DNA of 64,000 nt from Streptomyces coeruleorubidus (GCF_008705135.1 NZ_CP023694.1:7043001-7107000); one strand, 5' to 3'. Counted from the first letter of the stretch, positions 25,952-34,806 are shown. The notes: generated by a model from the letters alone, not told the origin. A program made the numbers and translations.

Positions 25952-27175
25952 ATGGCTTACCACGTCAACTCCGAGGCCGGGCGGCTGCGCCGCGTCATCC
26001 TGCACCGGCCCGATCTCGAGCTCAAAAGGCTCACCCCCAGCAACAAGACCTCGCTGCTCTTCGACGACGTGCTGTGGGTGCGCAGGGCCCGCGCCGAGCA
26101 CGACGGGTTCGCCGACGTGCTGCGCGACCGGGGCGTCACCGTGCATCTCTTCGGTGACCTGCTGGCCGAGGCCCTGGAGGTCCCGGAGGCCAGGGCCCTC
26201 GTCCTGGACCGGGTCTTCGACGAGAAGGAGTACGGCCCGCTGGCCACCGACCATCTGAGAGCCGCCTTCGAGAACCTGCCCGCGGCGGAGCTGGCCGAGC
26301 TCCTGGTCGGCGGCATGACCAAGCGCGAGTTCCTCGACGTGCACCCGGAGCCGACCTCCGTGCGCTTCCACGTCATGGAACTGGACGACTTCCTGCTGGA
26401 CCCGCTGCCCAACCACCTCTTCACCCGCGACACCTCCGCGTGGATCTACGACGGCGTCTCCATCAACGCCATGCGCTGGCCCGCCCGGCAGCGCGAGACC
26501 GTGCACTTCGAGGCGATCTACCGGCACCATCCGCTGTTCCGCGACGAGGCCTTCCACCTCTGGTCCGAGGGGCAGGCCGACTACCCGTCCACCATCGAGG
26601 GCGGGGACGTCCTGGTCATCGGCAACGGGGCGGTGCTCATCGGCATGAGCGAGCGCACCACGCCCCAGGCCGTCGAGATGCTCGCGCACAAGCTGTTCGC
26701 CGCCGGTTCCGCCGAGACGATCGTGGCCCTCGACATGCCCAAGCGGCGTGCCTTCATGCACCTCGACACCGTGATGACGATGGTCGACGGCGACACCTTC
26801 ACCCAGTACGCGGGGCTCGGCATGCTCCGCTCGTACACCATCGAACCGGGCGTCGGCGAGAAGGAACTCAAGGTCACCGACCATCCGCCGGAGCACATGC
26901 ACCGCGCGATCGCCGCCGCGCTCGGCCTGAACGAGATCCGCGTGCTGACCGCGACCCAGGACGTGCACGCGGCCGAACGCGAGCAGTGGGACGACGGCTG
27001 CAACGTCCTGGCCGTCGAACCCGGCGTCGTGGTCGCCTACGAGCGGAACGCCACCACCAACACCCACCTGCGCAAACAGGGCATCGAAGTGATAGAGATC
27101 CCGGGCAGCGAACTCGGGCGGGGGAGGGGTGGGCCGCGATGCATGAGCTGCCCGGTCGAACGGGAGCCCGTATAG
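25952..27175 (+). CDS. arcA: Arginine deiminase
   Basis: A 407-residue arginine deiminase converting L-arginine to citrulline and ammonia, the first step of the ADI pathway. Motifs seen: RRVILHRPDLELKRLTPSN, FTRDTSAWIYDGVSINAM, EGGDVLVIGNGAVLIGMSERT, HLDTVMTMVDGDTF and the nucleophile C397 in GGPRCMSCP. ATG 25952 follows AGGATGGAGG; the frame is open further upstream without family similarity. The ornithine carbamoyltransferase gene follows after 95 bases. No carbamate kinase or antiporter gene is adjacent, so ATP generation from carbamoyl phosphate would need a kinase elsewhere. Confidence 0.95.
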   Translation: MAYHVNSEAGRLRRVILHRPDLELKRLTPSNKTSLLFDDVLWVRRARAEHDGFADVLRDRGVTVHLFGDLLAEALEVPEARALVLDRVFDEKEYGPLATDHLRAAFENLPAAELAELLVGGMTKREFLDVHPEPTSVRFHVMELDDFLLDPLPNHLFTRDTSAWIYDGVSINAMRWPARQRETVHFEAIYRHHPLFRDEAFHLWSEGQADYPSTIEGGDVLVIGNGAVLIGMSERTTPQAVEMLAHKLFAAGSAETIVALDMPKRRAFMHLDTVMTMVDGDTFTQYAGLGMLRSYTIEPGVGEKELKVTDHPPEHMHRAIAAALGLNEIRVLTATQDVHAAEREQWDDGCNVLAVEPGVVVAYERNATTNTHLRKQGIEVIEIPGSELGRGRGGPRCMSCPVEREPV

Positions 27176-27189
27176 GCACCCCACGTCTA

Positions 27190-27216
27190 CGTATAGGCAT
27201 GCTGAGTTTCGTATAG
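27190..27216 (+). promoter_or_regulatory. Paired CGTATAG repeats between arcA and arcB
   Basis: CGTATAG occurs at 27190-27196 and again at 27210-27216, exactly 20 bases apart, in a short AT-rich island of the 95-base intergenic gap. The spacing equals two helical turns, as for tandem operator half-sites. It could be an ArgR-type site or promoter element for arcB, but the motif is not a textbook ARG box. Confidence 0.3.
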
Positions 27217-27270
27217 TATTCCAGGAGTCCTGTTTTCCGTCCCCGTACCGCCGTATCCCTGGAGCGCCCC

Positions 27271-28278
27271 ATGGCGACAGTCCCGACCGCCCTCGCCGGC
27301 CGCCACTTCCTCAAGGAGCTGGACTTCACCGAGGAGGAGTTCCGTGGTCTGGTCGAGCTGGCCGCCGAGCTGAAGGCCGCCAAGAAGGCAGGGACCGAGA
27401 CGCAGTACCTGCGGGGCCGGAACATCGCGCTGATCTTCGAGAAGACCTCCACCCGCACCCGCTGCGCCTTCGAGGTGGCGGCCGCCGACCAGGGCGCCTC
27501 GACGACGTACCTCGACCCCTCCGGCTCGCAGATCGGCCACAAGGAGTCGGTGCGGGACACCGCGCGGGTGCTGGGCCGGATGTACGACGGGATCGAGTAC
27601 CGGGGCGACAGCCAGGAGAAGGTGGAGGAGCTGGCGGCGCACGCCGGTGTGCCCGTCTACAACGGGCTCACCGACGACTGGCACCCCACCCAGATGCTCG
27701 CCGACGTGCTCACCATGACCGAGCACTGCGCCAAGCCGCCGGCCGGGATGACCTTGGCCTACCTCGGTGACGCCCGCTTCAACATGGGCAACTCCTACCT
27801 GGTCACCGGCGCCCTGCTCGGCATGGACGTACGTCTCGTCGCCCCGAAGGACTACTGGCCGGCCGAGGAGGTCGTCGACCGGGCCCGTGCTCTCGCGGAA
27901 ACCAGCGGCGCCCGCATCACCCTCACCGAGACCCTGGACGAGGGCGTCCGGGGCGCCGACTTCGTCGCCACCGACGTCTGGGTCTCCATGGGTGAGCCGA
28001 AGGAGGTCTGGGCCGAGCGCATCGCCGCCCTGGCCCCGTACGCCGTGACCATGGACGTCCTGCGCGCCACAGGCAACCCGGACGTGAAGTTCCTGCACTG
28101 CCTGCCCGCCTTCCACGACCTCGGCACCAAGGTCGGCCGGGAGATCCACGCCGCCCACGGCCTGGAGTACCTGGAGGTGTCGGACGAGGTCTTCGAGTCG
28201 GCGCACTCCGTCGTCTTCGACGAGGCCGAGAACCGTCTGCACACGATCAAGGCGGTGCTGGTCGCGACCCTCGGCTGA
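27271..28278 (+). CDS. arcB: Ornithine carbamoyltransferase (catabolic type by context)
   Basis: A 335-residue OTCase. Carbamoyl-phosphate binding is shown by EKTSTRTR and HPTQ, ornithine binding by the segment SMGEP, and the catalytic loop by FLHCLPAFHD. The enzyme interconverts ornithine plus carbamoyl phosphate with citrulline plus phosphate. Pairing with arcA makes the catabolic (phosphorolytic) direction likely, although the same fold serves biosynthesis, and in Streptomyces this copy may be the only one. The length is typical. It is convergent with the anti-sigma-like gene, with only six bases between the stops. Confidence 0.93.
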   Translation: MATVPTALAGRHFLKELDFTEEEFRGLVELAAELKAAKKAGTETQYLRGRNIALIFEKTSTRTRCAFEVAAADQGASTTYLDPSGSQIGHKESVRDTARVLGRMYDGIEYRGDSQEKVEELAAHAGVPVYNGLTDDWHPTQMLADVLTMTEHCAKPPAGMTLAYLGDARFNMGNSYLVTGALLGMDVRLVAPKDYWPAEEVVDRARALAETSGARITLTETLDEGVRGADFVATDVWVSMGEPKEVWAERIAALAPYAVTMDVLRATGNPDVKFLHCLPAFHDLGTKVGREIHAAHGLEYLEVSDEVFESAHSVVFDEAENRLHTIKAVLVATLG

Positions 28279-28284
28279 ACCGGG

Positions 28285-28752
28285 TCAGGCCGACGGCCGC
28301 CGCTGAGCAGGCACCACGGGCAGCCGGAACCACACGGCCTTGCCGGACTCGGTCGGCCGGTGCCCGCACGACGAGCTCAGGGTGCGGATCAGCAGCAGGC
28401 CGCGCCCGTGCTCCTGCCAGGGGTCGGGCATCCCGCCGGACGGACAGGTCAGCTCGCCGGGCGGCTGCGGGTCGGTGTCGTGCACCTCGACCTGGCAGCC
28501 CGACGGCATCAGCTCCACCACCAGCTCTATCGGCGTCTCGCCGGAGGTGTGCTCCACGGCGTTCGCCACCAGCTCCGCCGTGAGCAGCTCCGCCGTGTCG
28601 CGGTCCGCCCCGTGCTCCAGCTCGGTCAGCGCCGTACGGACCAGGGCACGGGCCACGGGCACGGCCGCGGCGGTGTGCGGCAGCGCGATGCGCCAGGAGG
28701 CGGGGGCTGAGGGGAGTTCGTACAAGGCGGGTCCGTTCATGGAGCAGGACAT
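28285..28752 (-). CDS. HATPase anti-sigma-factor-like regulatory kinase
   Basis: A 155-residue single-domain GHKL ATPase of the RsbW/SpoIIAB type: LLTAELVANAVEHTSG (N box), VEVHDTDPQPP (G1-like) and EHGRGLLLIRTLSSSCGHRP (G2) are visible. Streptomyces encode dozens of these. They bind sigma factors or anti-anti-sigma partners, or affect antibiotic production, and the partner of this one is not adjacent. ATG 28752 is preceded by AGCAGG; an internal ATG four codons later (28740) is the alternative. Confidence 0.8.
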   Translation of the reverse strand: MSCSMNGPALYELPSAPASWRIALPHTAAAVPVARALVRTALTELEHGADRDTAELLTAELVANAVEHTSGETPIELVVELMPSGCQVEVHDTDPQPPGELTCPSGGMPDPWQEHGRGLLLIRTLSSSCGHRPTESGKAVWFRLPVVPAQRRPSA

Positions 28753-28974
28753 CCTGCTTTCAACCTTATGAATGGTACGGCGCCACTCTTCCGTGGCGTC
28801 CGAGGGGCACTGCCGGGGGCCTGCGGCCCCCTTGCCGCACGGCTTACCCAGGTGAACGCCGTGCCGCGCACAGCTGCTCCCGCCGTTACGCCGGTGTGGA
28901 CGATCTGTGACGGATGTGACCGGCCCGGTTCACACCCGGCTCCCCGTGAAGTCCTACCCGGACGGCCTATTGCG

Positions 28975-29007
28975 CACTCATGACGACAGTCACGAATGAG
29001 TGATAAC
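28975..29007 (+). promoter_or_regulatory. Operator/promoter of the enoyl-CoA hydratase operon, shared motif
   Basis: CACTCAT (28975-28981) and ATGAGTG (28996-29002) form a perfect 7-bp dyad. Overlapping it is TGACGACAGTCA (28981-28992) followed nine bases later by GATAAC (29002-29007). Exactly the same TGACGACAGTCA-9 nt-GATAACYTC arrangement occurs at 34731 upstream of the acyl-CoA dehydrogenase gene. The motif likely combines promoter elements with the binding site of the PaaX-type regulator encoded between them. The rest of the 28753-29059 gap holds nothing I can identify. Confidence 0.55.
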
Positions 29008-29059
29008 TTCGTGGGGTAGAGCTCAGTGAGGCAGTGCCCGCCCGAGGAGGCCGCACGTC

Positions 29060-29887
29060 ATGAGTCCCTTCACCGGCTCCGCCGCCCGCACCCCGAGCTG
29101 GGAGCACCTGCGCGTCGACGTGGCCGACGGCGTCGCCACCGTCACCCTGGCCCGCCCCGAGAAGCTCAACGCGCTCACCTTCGGCGCCTACGCCGACCTG
29201 CGCGACCTGCTCGCGGAGCTGTCCCGGGAGCGGTCCGTACGGGCCCTGGTGCTGGCCGGCGAGGGCCGCGGCTTCTGCTCCGGCGGCGACGTCGACGAGA
29301 TCATCGGCGCCACCCTCGGCATGGACACCGCCCAGCTCCTCGACTTCAACCGGATGACCGGCCAGGTCGTGCGCGCCATCCGGGAGTGCCCCTTCCCCGT
29401 GATCGCGGCGGTGCAGGGCGTGGCGGCCGGTGCCGGAGCGGTCCTCGCCCTGGCCGCCGACTTCCGCGTCGCCGACCCCACGGCCCGCTTCGCCTTCCTC
29501 TTCACCCGGGTCGGCCTCTCCGGCGGCGACATGGGCGCGGCCTACCTCCTGCCCAGGGTCGTGGGCCTCGGCCACGCCACCCGCCTCCTGATGCTGGGCG
29601 ACCCGGTCCGAGCCCCCGAGGCCGAGCGCATCGGCCTGATCAGCGAACTGACGGAGGAGGGCCGGGCCGACGAGACAGCACAACAACTGGCCCACCGCCT
29701 GGCACAGGGCCCGGCCCTGGCGTACGCCCAGACGAAGGCTTTGCTGACGTCGGAACTGGACATGCCCCTGGCAGCCTCGGTGGAACTCGACGCCTCGACC
29801 CAGGCCCTCCTGATGACAGGCGAGGACTACGCAGAGTTCCACGCGGCGTTCACGGAAAAGCGCCCCCCGAAATGGAGCGGACGGTGA
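29060..29887 (+). CDS. Enoyl-CoA hydratase/isomerase family protein
   Basis: A 275-residue crotonase-fold protein. LARPEKLNALTFGAY, GEGRGFCSGGDVDEI (first oxyanion-hole segment), GVAAGAGAVLALAADFRVAD (second) and FLFTRVGLSGGDMGAAYLLPRVVG are standard. It probably hydrates or opens a CoA-bound ring or side-chain intermediate in aromatic acid breakdown, judging from its neighbours. ATG 29060 lies 53 bases after the -10-like GATAAC. Its stop overlaps the GTG of the monooxygenase gene (GTGA at 29884-29887). Confidence 0.85.
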   Translation: MSPFTGSAARTPSWEHLRVDVADGVATVTLARPEKLNALTFGAYADLRDLLAELSRERSVRALVLAGEGRGFCSGGDVDEIIGATLGMDTAQLLDFNRMTGQVVRAIRECPFPVIAAVQGVAAGAGAVLALAADFRVADPTARFAFLFTRVGLSGGDMGAAYLLPRVVGLGHATRLLMLGDPVRAPEAERIGLISELTEEGRADETAQQLAHRLAQGPALAYAQTKALLTSELDMPLAASVELDASTQALLMTGEDYAEFHAAFTEKRPPKWSGR

Positions 29888-32229
29888 GTGCACGTCCCTC
29901 AGGGGCGCGGGGAACTGCGCGACAAGCCACAACGCACCCGCAGCCGCCCAGCAACAAGAGCCACCCCCTACGCGTGGCGATCATCGGTGGCGGCCCCGGC
30001 GGCCTCTACGCCGCCGCCCTCCTCAAACGCCTCGACCCCACCCGCGACATCACCGTCTGGGAACGAAACGCCCCCGACGACACCTTCGGCTTCGGAGTCG
30101 TCCTCTCCGACGAAACCCTCGGCGGCATAGAACACGCGGACCCCCAGGTCTACGAGGCCCTCCAGAGGGACTTCATCCGCTGGGACGACATCGACATCGT
30201 CCACCGAGGCGTACGGCACACCTCGGGCGGCCACGGATTCGCCGCACTCGGCAGAAAACGCCTCCTGGAGATCCTCCACACCCGCTGCCGCGAACTCGGC
30301 GTCGACCTCCGCTTCCACACCGAGGCCCCGCACGACCTCCCGCGAACCCACGACCTGGTCATCGCCGCGGACGGCATCCACAGCAGCACCCGCGAGGCCC
30401 ACGCGGACGTCTTCCGCCCCCACGTCACCACCCACCGCTGCCGCTACATCTGGCTCGCCGCCGACTTCCCCTTCGACTCCTTCCGCTTCGAGATCGCCGA
30501 AACCGAACACGGCGTGATGCAGCTCCACGGCTACCCTTACTCGCCGGACGCCTCCACCGTGATCATCGAGATGCGCGAAGAGGTCTGGCACGCGGCCGGT
30601 TTCGACGAGCTCGGCGAAGCCGAGTCGGTCGAACGCTGCGCCAAGATCTTCGCGGAAGCCCTCCGCGGCCGCCCCCTGAAGTCCAACAACTCGGCGTGGA
30701 CGACCTTCCGCACGGTCGTCAACGACCGCTGGTCGCACGGCAACGTCGTCCTCCTCGGCGACGCCGCCCACACCGCCCACTTCTCCATCGGCTCCGGCAC
30801 CAAGCTCGCCGTCGAGGACGCCCTGGCCCTGGCCGCCTGCCTGGAGGAACAGGACTCACTGGAGGAGGCCCTGTCCGCGTACGAGGCGGAGCGGCGGCCC
30901 GTCGTCGCCTCGACGCAGCGCGCCGCCCGGGCCAGCCTGGAGTGGTTCGAGAACCTCGCCCTGTACCTGGACCAGCCGCCCCGCCAGTTCGCCTTCAACC
31001 TGCTCACCCGCAGCCGCCGCGTCACCCACGACAACCTGCGGCTGCGCGACGCCCGCTTCACCGAGGCGGTGGAGCGCGACTTCGGAGGCCCGCCCGGCAC
31101 GCCCCCGATGTTCACCCCGTTCCGGCTGCGCGGCCTGACCCTGCGCAACCGGGTCGTCGTCTCGCCCATGGACATGTACTCGGCGGCCGACGGCGTCCCC
31201 GGCGACTTCCACCTCGTCCATCTGGGCGCGCGGGCGATGGGCGGGGCCGGGCTGGTGATGACCGAGATGGTGTGCGTCAGCGAGGAGGGCCGGATCACGC
31301 CCGGCTGCGCCGGCCTCTACACCGGCCGGCAGGCCGAGGCCTGGAAGCGGATCACGAACTTCGTGCACGACCGGGCGCCCGGCACCGCGATCGGCGTGCA
31401 GCTCGGCCACAGCGGCCGCAAGGGCTCCACGAAGCTGATGTGGGAGGGCATGGACGAGCCACTTCCGGAGGGCAACTGGCCGCTCGTGGCCGCGTCCGCG
31501 CTGCCGTACAAGCCGTTCAGCCAGACCCCGCGCGAGCTGTCCCGCGCGCAACTCACCGACATCCGGGAGCAGTTCGCGGCCGCCGCCTGCCGCGCCGCCC
31601 GGGCCGGATTCGACCTGCTCGAACTGCACTGCGCCCACGGCTATCTGCTCTCCGGCTTCCTCTCCCCGCTGACCAACCGCCGCACCGACGCCTACGGCGG
31701 CTCGCTGGAGAAGCGTCTCCGTTTCCCGCTGGAGGTGTTCGACGCGGTACGGAACGTCTGGCCGGGGGAGCGGCCCATGACCGTACGGATCTCCGCCACC
31801 GACTGGGCCGAGGGCGGGACCACGGCCGAGGACGCCGTCGAGATCGCCCGGGCTTTCGCCGCGCACGGCGCCGACGCGATCGACGTGTCGACGGGGCAGG
31901 TCGTGGCGGACGAGCGGCCCGAGTTCGGGCGGTCGTACCAGACTCCGTTCGCGGACCGGATCCGCAACGCCACCGGCATCCCGGTGATCGCGGTCGGCGC
32001 GATCTCCTCCTGGGACGACGTCAACTCCCTGATCCTGGGGGGCCGTACGGACCTGTGCGCCCTGGCCCGCCCCCACCTCTACGACCCGCACTGGACGCTG
32101 CACGCGGCGGCCGAACAGGGCTACACGGGACCTGGCGCCGTCTGGCCGGCCCCGTACCGCGCGGGCAGCCGCCGCCCGCAGACGGGCCGTACGGACGCGC
32201 CCAAGCCGCGCCTCACTCTGGGGAGCTGA
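29884..32229 (+). CDS. Bifunctional FAD monooxygenase / Old-Yellow-Enzyme reductase (salicylyl- or 2-aminobenzoyl-CoA type)
   Basis: A 781-residue fusion protein. An N-terminal FAD monooxygenase (RVAIIGGGPGGLYAAALLKR from ~30; GDAAHTAHFSIGSGTKLAVEDA) is followed from ~410 by an OYE barrel (FTPFRLRGLTLRNRVVVSPMDMYSA; HCAHGYLLSGFLSPLTNRRTDAYGGSLEKR). This is the architecture of 2-aminobenzoyl-CoA monooxygenase/reductase and of bifunctional salicylyl-CoA 5-hydroxylases, so the substrate is likely an ortho-substituted benzoyl-CoA made by the ligase at 33056. GTG 29884 has GGAG six bases upstream and overlaps the hydratase stop. However, codons 5-24 derive from a common Streptomyces intergenic repeat, and GTG 29974 just before GGGPGG is the alternative start. 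Confidence 0.85.
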   Translation: MSARPSGARGTARQATTHPQPPSNKSHPLRVAIIGGGPGGLYAAALLKRLDPTRDITVWERNAPDDTFGFGVVLSDETLGGIEHADPQVYEALQRDFIRWDDIDIVHRGVRHTSGGHGFAALGRKRLLEILHTRCRELGVDLRFHTEAPHDLPRTHDLVIAADGIHSSTREAHADVFRPHVTTHRCRYIWLAADFPFDSFRFEIAETEHGVMQLHGYPYSPDASTVIIEMREEVWHAAGFDELGEAESVERCAKIFAEALRGRPLKSNNSAWTTFRTVVNDRWSHGNVVLLGDAAHTAHFSIGSGTKLAVEDALALAACLEEQDSLEEALSAYEAERRPVVASTQRAARASLEWFENLALYLDQPPRQFAFNLLTRSRRVTHDNLRLRDARFTEAVERDFGGPPGTPPMFTPFRLRGLTLRNRVVVSPMDMYSAADGVPGDFHLVHLGARAMGGAGLVMTEMVCVSEEGRITPGCAGLYTGRQAEAWKRITNFVHDRAPGTAIGVQLGHSGRKGSTKLMWEGMDEPLPEGNWPLVAASALPYKPFSQTPRELSRAQLTDIREQFAAAACRAARAGFDLLELHCAHGYLLSGFLSPLTNRRTDAYGGSLEKRLRFPLEVFDAVRNVWPGERPMTVRISATDWAEGGTTAEDAVEIARAFAAHGADAIDVSTGQVVADERPEFGRSYQTPFADRIRNATGIPVIAVGAISSWDDVNSLILGGRTDLCALARPHLYDPHWTLHAAAEQGYTGPGAVWPAPYRAGSRRPQTGRTDAPKPRLTLGS
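29896..29955 (+). repeat. Streptomyces intergenic repeat element
   Basis: The core GGGGCGCGGGGAACTGCGCG with the following GACAAGCCAC...CACCCGCAGCCG is a sequence I know as a high-copy intergenic element in Streptomyces genomes. Here it lies between the hydratase and the FAD domain of the monooxygenase and is apparently translated as an arginine/proline-rich N-terminal extension. No second copy was noticed in the window. Confidence 0.6.
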
Positions 32230-33040
32230 GCAGCCCCACGAACTCGGCGCCCGCGTCCCGCAGCCGCTCGTGCAGTCCCTGGAACACCGCCGCCGAGCGG
32301 GTGCCCGGCCAGTCTTCCGGGAGGAGTTCGGACGGCAGGCCGGGGTCGGTGTAGGGGAGGTGGCGCCAGGAGTCCAGGGCGAGGAGGTAGTCGCGGTAGG
32401 CCTCCTCCGGCGGGGTGTCCTCGCGTTTCTCCCAGGCGTGCAGCACGCGCGCGTGGCGGTCGAGGAACGCCTCGTGCTCCTTGGCGATGGCGGCCAGGTC
32501 CCACCAGCGGGCGACGGCCTCCGCGGTCGGGGCGAAGCCGAGGTGGTCACCGCGGAAGAAGTCGACGTACGCGTCGAGCCGCAGCCGCTGGAGGGTGTGC
32601 CGGGTCTCCTCGTACAGCCGCGCGGGCGCGATCCACACGCCGGGTGCGGCCGTGCCGAAACCGAGACCGGCCAGCCGGGAGCGCAGCACGTGCCGCTTCT
32701 GCCGCTCCGACTCCGGCACGGAGAACACGGCGAGCACCCACCCCTCGTCCTCGGGAGGGGCCGTGGCGTAGATGCGCCGGTCGCCGTCGTCGAGCAACTG
32801 GCGGGCGTCCGGGGACAGTTCGTACCCGGCCGCGCCCTGGTCGGTGCGGGCGGGCACGAGCAGTCCGCGTCTCTTGAGCCGCGACACCGAGGAGCGTACG
32901 GACGGGGCGTCGACCCCGACCGCCGCGAGCAGCCGGATCAGTTCGGCGACGGGCACGGGACCCGTCGCGAAGCGGCCGTACGCGCCGTAGAGCGTGACGA
33001 TGAGAGACCGTGGTGCATGCTGGTCGGACACGTTGATCAT
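32213..33040 (-). CDS. PaaX-family transcriptional repressor
   Basis: A 275-residue regulator with a winged-helix N-terminus (RSLIVTLYGAYGRF, LIRLLAAVGVDAPSVRSSVSRLKRRGLL), a central segment reading GWVLAVFSVPESERQKRHVLRSRLAGLGFG and a C-terminal helical domain. PaaX repressors respond to aryl-CoA esters, first phenylacetyl-CoA, so this one probably senses the CoA thioester made by the adjacent ligase. It follows the ligase gene by 15 bases in the same direction and overlaps the 3' end of the convergent monooxygenase gene by 17 bases. Its likely binding site is the shared motif at 28981 and 34731. Confidence 0.85.
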   Translation of the reverse strand: MINVSDQHAPRSLIVTLYGAYGRFATGPVPVAELIRLLAAVGVDAPSVRSSVSRLKRRGLLVPARTDQGAAGYELSPDARQLLDDGDRRIYATAPPEDEGWVLAVFSVPESERQKRHVLRSRLAGLGFGTAAPGVWIAPARLYEETRHTLQRLRLDAYVDFFRGDHLGFAPTAEAVARWWDLAAIAKEHEAFLDRHARVLHAWEKREDTPPEEAYRDYLLALDSWRHLPYTDPGLPSELLPEDWPGTRSAAVFQGLHERLRDAGAEFVGLLSSPE

Positions 33041-33055
33041 CTTAGGTCGTACGGC

Positions 33056-34678
33056 TCACTCCCGGTCGCTTTCGGTGCCGCCGTCCGGGAGCTCTCCCGT
33101 GCGCAGCCTGAACCGCTGGAGCTTGCCGGTGGCCGTGCGCGGCAGCGCGTCCAGGAAGACGATCTCGCGCGGGCACTTGTACGGCGCCAGCTCGCTCTTC
33201 ACGAAGGCGCGCAGCGCTCCGGCGTCCCGTTCCGCGCCCTCCTTGAGGACGGCGAAGGCCACCACGACCTGCCCGCGGGCCTCGTCGGGCCGTCCCACGA
33301 CCGCGGCCTCCACCACATCGGGGTGCCGCAGCAGCGCGTCCTCGACCTCGGGCCCGGCGATGTTGTACCCGGCCGAGATGATCATGTCGTCGGCGCGGGC
33401 GACATACCGGAAGTAGCCGTCGGTCTCGCGGACGTAGGTGTCGCCGGTGATGTTCCAGCCGCCGCGTACGTACTCCCGCTGCCGCGGGTCGGCGAGGTAG
33501 CGGCAGCCGACCGGTCCGCGCACCGCGAGCAGCCCCGGCTCCCCGTCGGGCACCGGCTCGCCGTGCTCGTCCTGCACGCGCGCGTGCCAGCCCGGCACGG
33601 GCACGCCCGTCGCGCCGGGCCGGATCCGCTCGTCGGCCGCGGAGATGAAGATGTGCAGCAGCTCGGTCGCGCCGATGCCGTTGATGACGCGCAGGCCGGT
33701 GCGGTCGTGCCAGGCCTGCCAGGTGGCCGCCGGCAGGTTCTCGCCTGCCGAGACGCAGCGGCGCAGGGACGAGACGTCGTGCCCGTCGAGCTCGTTGAGC
33801 ATCGCGCGGTACGCCGTAGGGGCCGTGAACAGCACGGACACCCGGTGGCGGGCGATGGCCGGCAGCAGTTGCCTGGGACCGGCCTGCTCCAGCAGGAGTG
33901 CGCTCGCCCCGGCCCGCAGCGGGAAGACCACCAGCCCGCCGAGCCCGAAGGTGAAGCCGAGCGGGGGACTGCCCGTGAACACGTCGTCCGCGTCGGGCTT
34001 CAGGACGTGCCGGGAGAAGGTGTCGGCGATGGCCAGGACGTCCCGGTGGAAGTGCATGCAGCCCTTGGGGCGGCCGGTGGTGCCGGAGGTGAAGGCGATC
34101 AGCGCGACGTCGTCGGCCGCCGTGTCGACGGCCTCGTACGGTGTGCCGGGCGCCGGGCGGTTGAGGAGGTCGTCCGGGGCGTCACCGCCGTAGGTCGTGA
34201 TCCGCAGGTGGGGGATCTCGGCCTTGGCGAGGTCGTCGACGGCCCGGATGTCGCACAGCGCGTGCCGGACGCGGGCGATCTCGCACATCGTGCTCAGCTC
34301 GTGCGGGCGCTGCTGGGCGAGCACGGTGACCGCGACGGCCCCCGCCTTCAGCACGGCCAGCCAGCAGGCCGCGAGCCACGGTGTGGTGGGGCCGCGCAGC
34401 AGCACCCGGTTGCCGGGGACGACGCCGAGTTCGCCGGTGAGCAGGTGCGCGATGCGGTCGACGCGGGCGCGCAGGTCGGCGTACGTCCACGGCTCTCCGG
34501 CCGGTGTGAGGAACGCCGGGCGGTCGCCGGGCGGGCCGTGGAGCAGTTCGGCGGCGCAGTTGAGCCGTTCGGGGTAGCGCAGCTCCGCCAGGTCGAAACG
34601 GAGTTCGGGCCATTGGTCCGGGGGTGGCAGATGGTCACGGGCGAAGGTGTCGACGTGGGCCGTACCCCGTGGATTCAT
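33056..34678 (-). CDS. Aryl-CoA ligase (2-aminobenzoate/benzoate-CoA ligase-like)
   Basis: A 540-residue ANL-superfamily enzyme. A3 is FTSGTTGRPKG, A5 INGIGATE, A7-A8 GDTYVRETDGYFRYVARADDMI and A10 PRTATGKLQRF with the catalytic lysine. N-terminal features (YPERLNCAAELL) resemble benzoate- and 2-aminobenzoate-CoA ligases. It activates an aromatic acid with ATP and CoA to feed the monooxygenase/reductase. ATG 34678 has AAGGGGG eight bases upstream, and the longer frame to 34834 runs through the divergent promoter. The paaX-like gene is downstream in the same operon. Confidence 0.88.
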   Translation of the reverse strand: MNPRGTAHVDTFARDHLPPPDQWPELRFDLAELRYPERLNCAAELLHGPPGDRPAFLTPAGEPWTYADLRARVDRIAHLLTGELGVVPGNRVLLRGPTTPWLAACWLAVLKAGAVAVTVLAQQRPHELSTMCEIARVRHALCDIRAVDDLAKAEIPHLRITTYGGDAPDDLLNRPAPGTPYEAVDTAADDVALIAFTSGTTGRPKGCMHFHRDVLAIADTFSRHVLKPDADDVFTGSPPLGFTFGLGGLVVFPLRAGASALLLEQAGPRQLLPAIARHRVSVLFTAPTAYRAMLNELDGHDVSSLRRCVSAGENLPAATWQAWHDRTGLRVINGIGATELLHIFISAADERIRPGATGVPVPGWHARVQDEHGEPVPDGEPGLLAVRGPVGCRYLADPRQREYVRGGWNITGDTYVRETDGYFRYVARADDMIISAGYNIAGPEVEDALLRHPDVVEAAVVGRPDEARGQVVVAFAVLKEGAERDAGALRAFVKSELAPYKCPREIVFLDALPRTATGKLQRFRLRTGELPDGGTESDRE

Positions 34679-34730
34679 ACGATTCGCCCCCTTGGCGTGG
34701 TGGGCTCGCCTCTGGAGCGTATCGTGTTGG

Positions 34731-34757
34731 TGACGACAGTCAACGGTCCGCGATAAC
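34731..34757 (+). promoter_or_regulatory. Second copy of the shared operator/promoter motif
   Basis: TGACGACAGTCA (34731-34742), then nine bases, then GATAAC (34752-34757). It is identical in both blocks and in spacing to the site at 28981-29007. It lies 50 bases before the acyl-CoA dehydrogenase start and 53 bases upstream of the divergent ligase gene, so one bound regulator could control both directions. Confidence 0.55.
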
Positions 34758-34806
34758 CTCGGAGTGGTCCGGCCGGGAGGCAGGGGTGGCGGAGAAGGGA
34801 CCGGCG

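Noticed and set aside
28768..28983. A 71-codon frame in the promoter region before the hydratase
   Set aside because: No ribosome binding site or motif, and its end covers the operator dyad.
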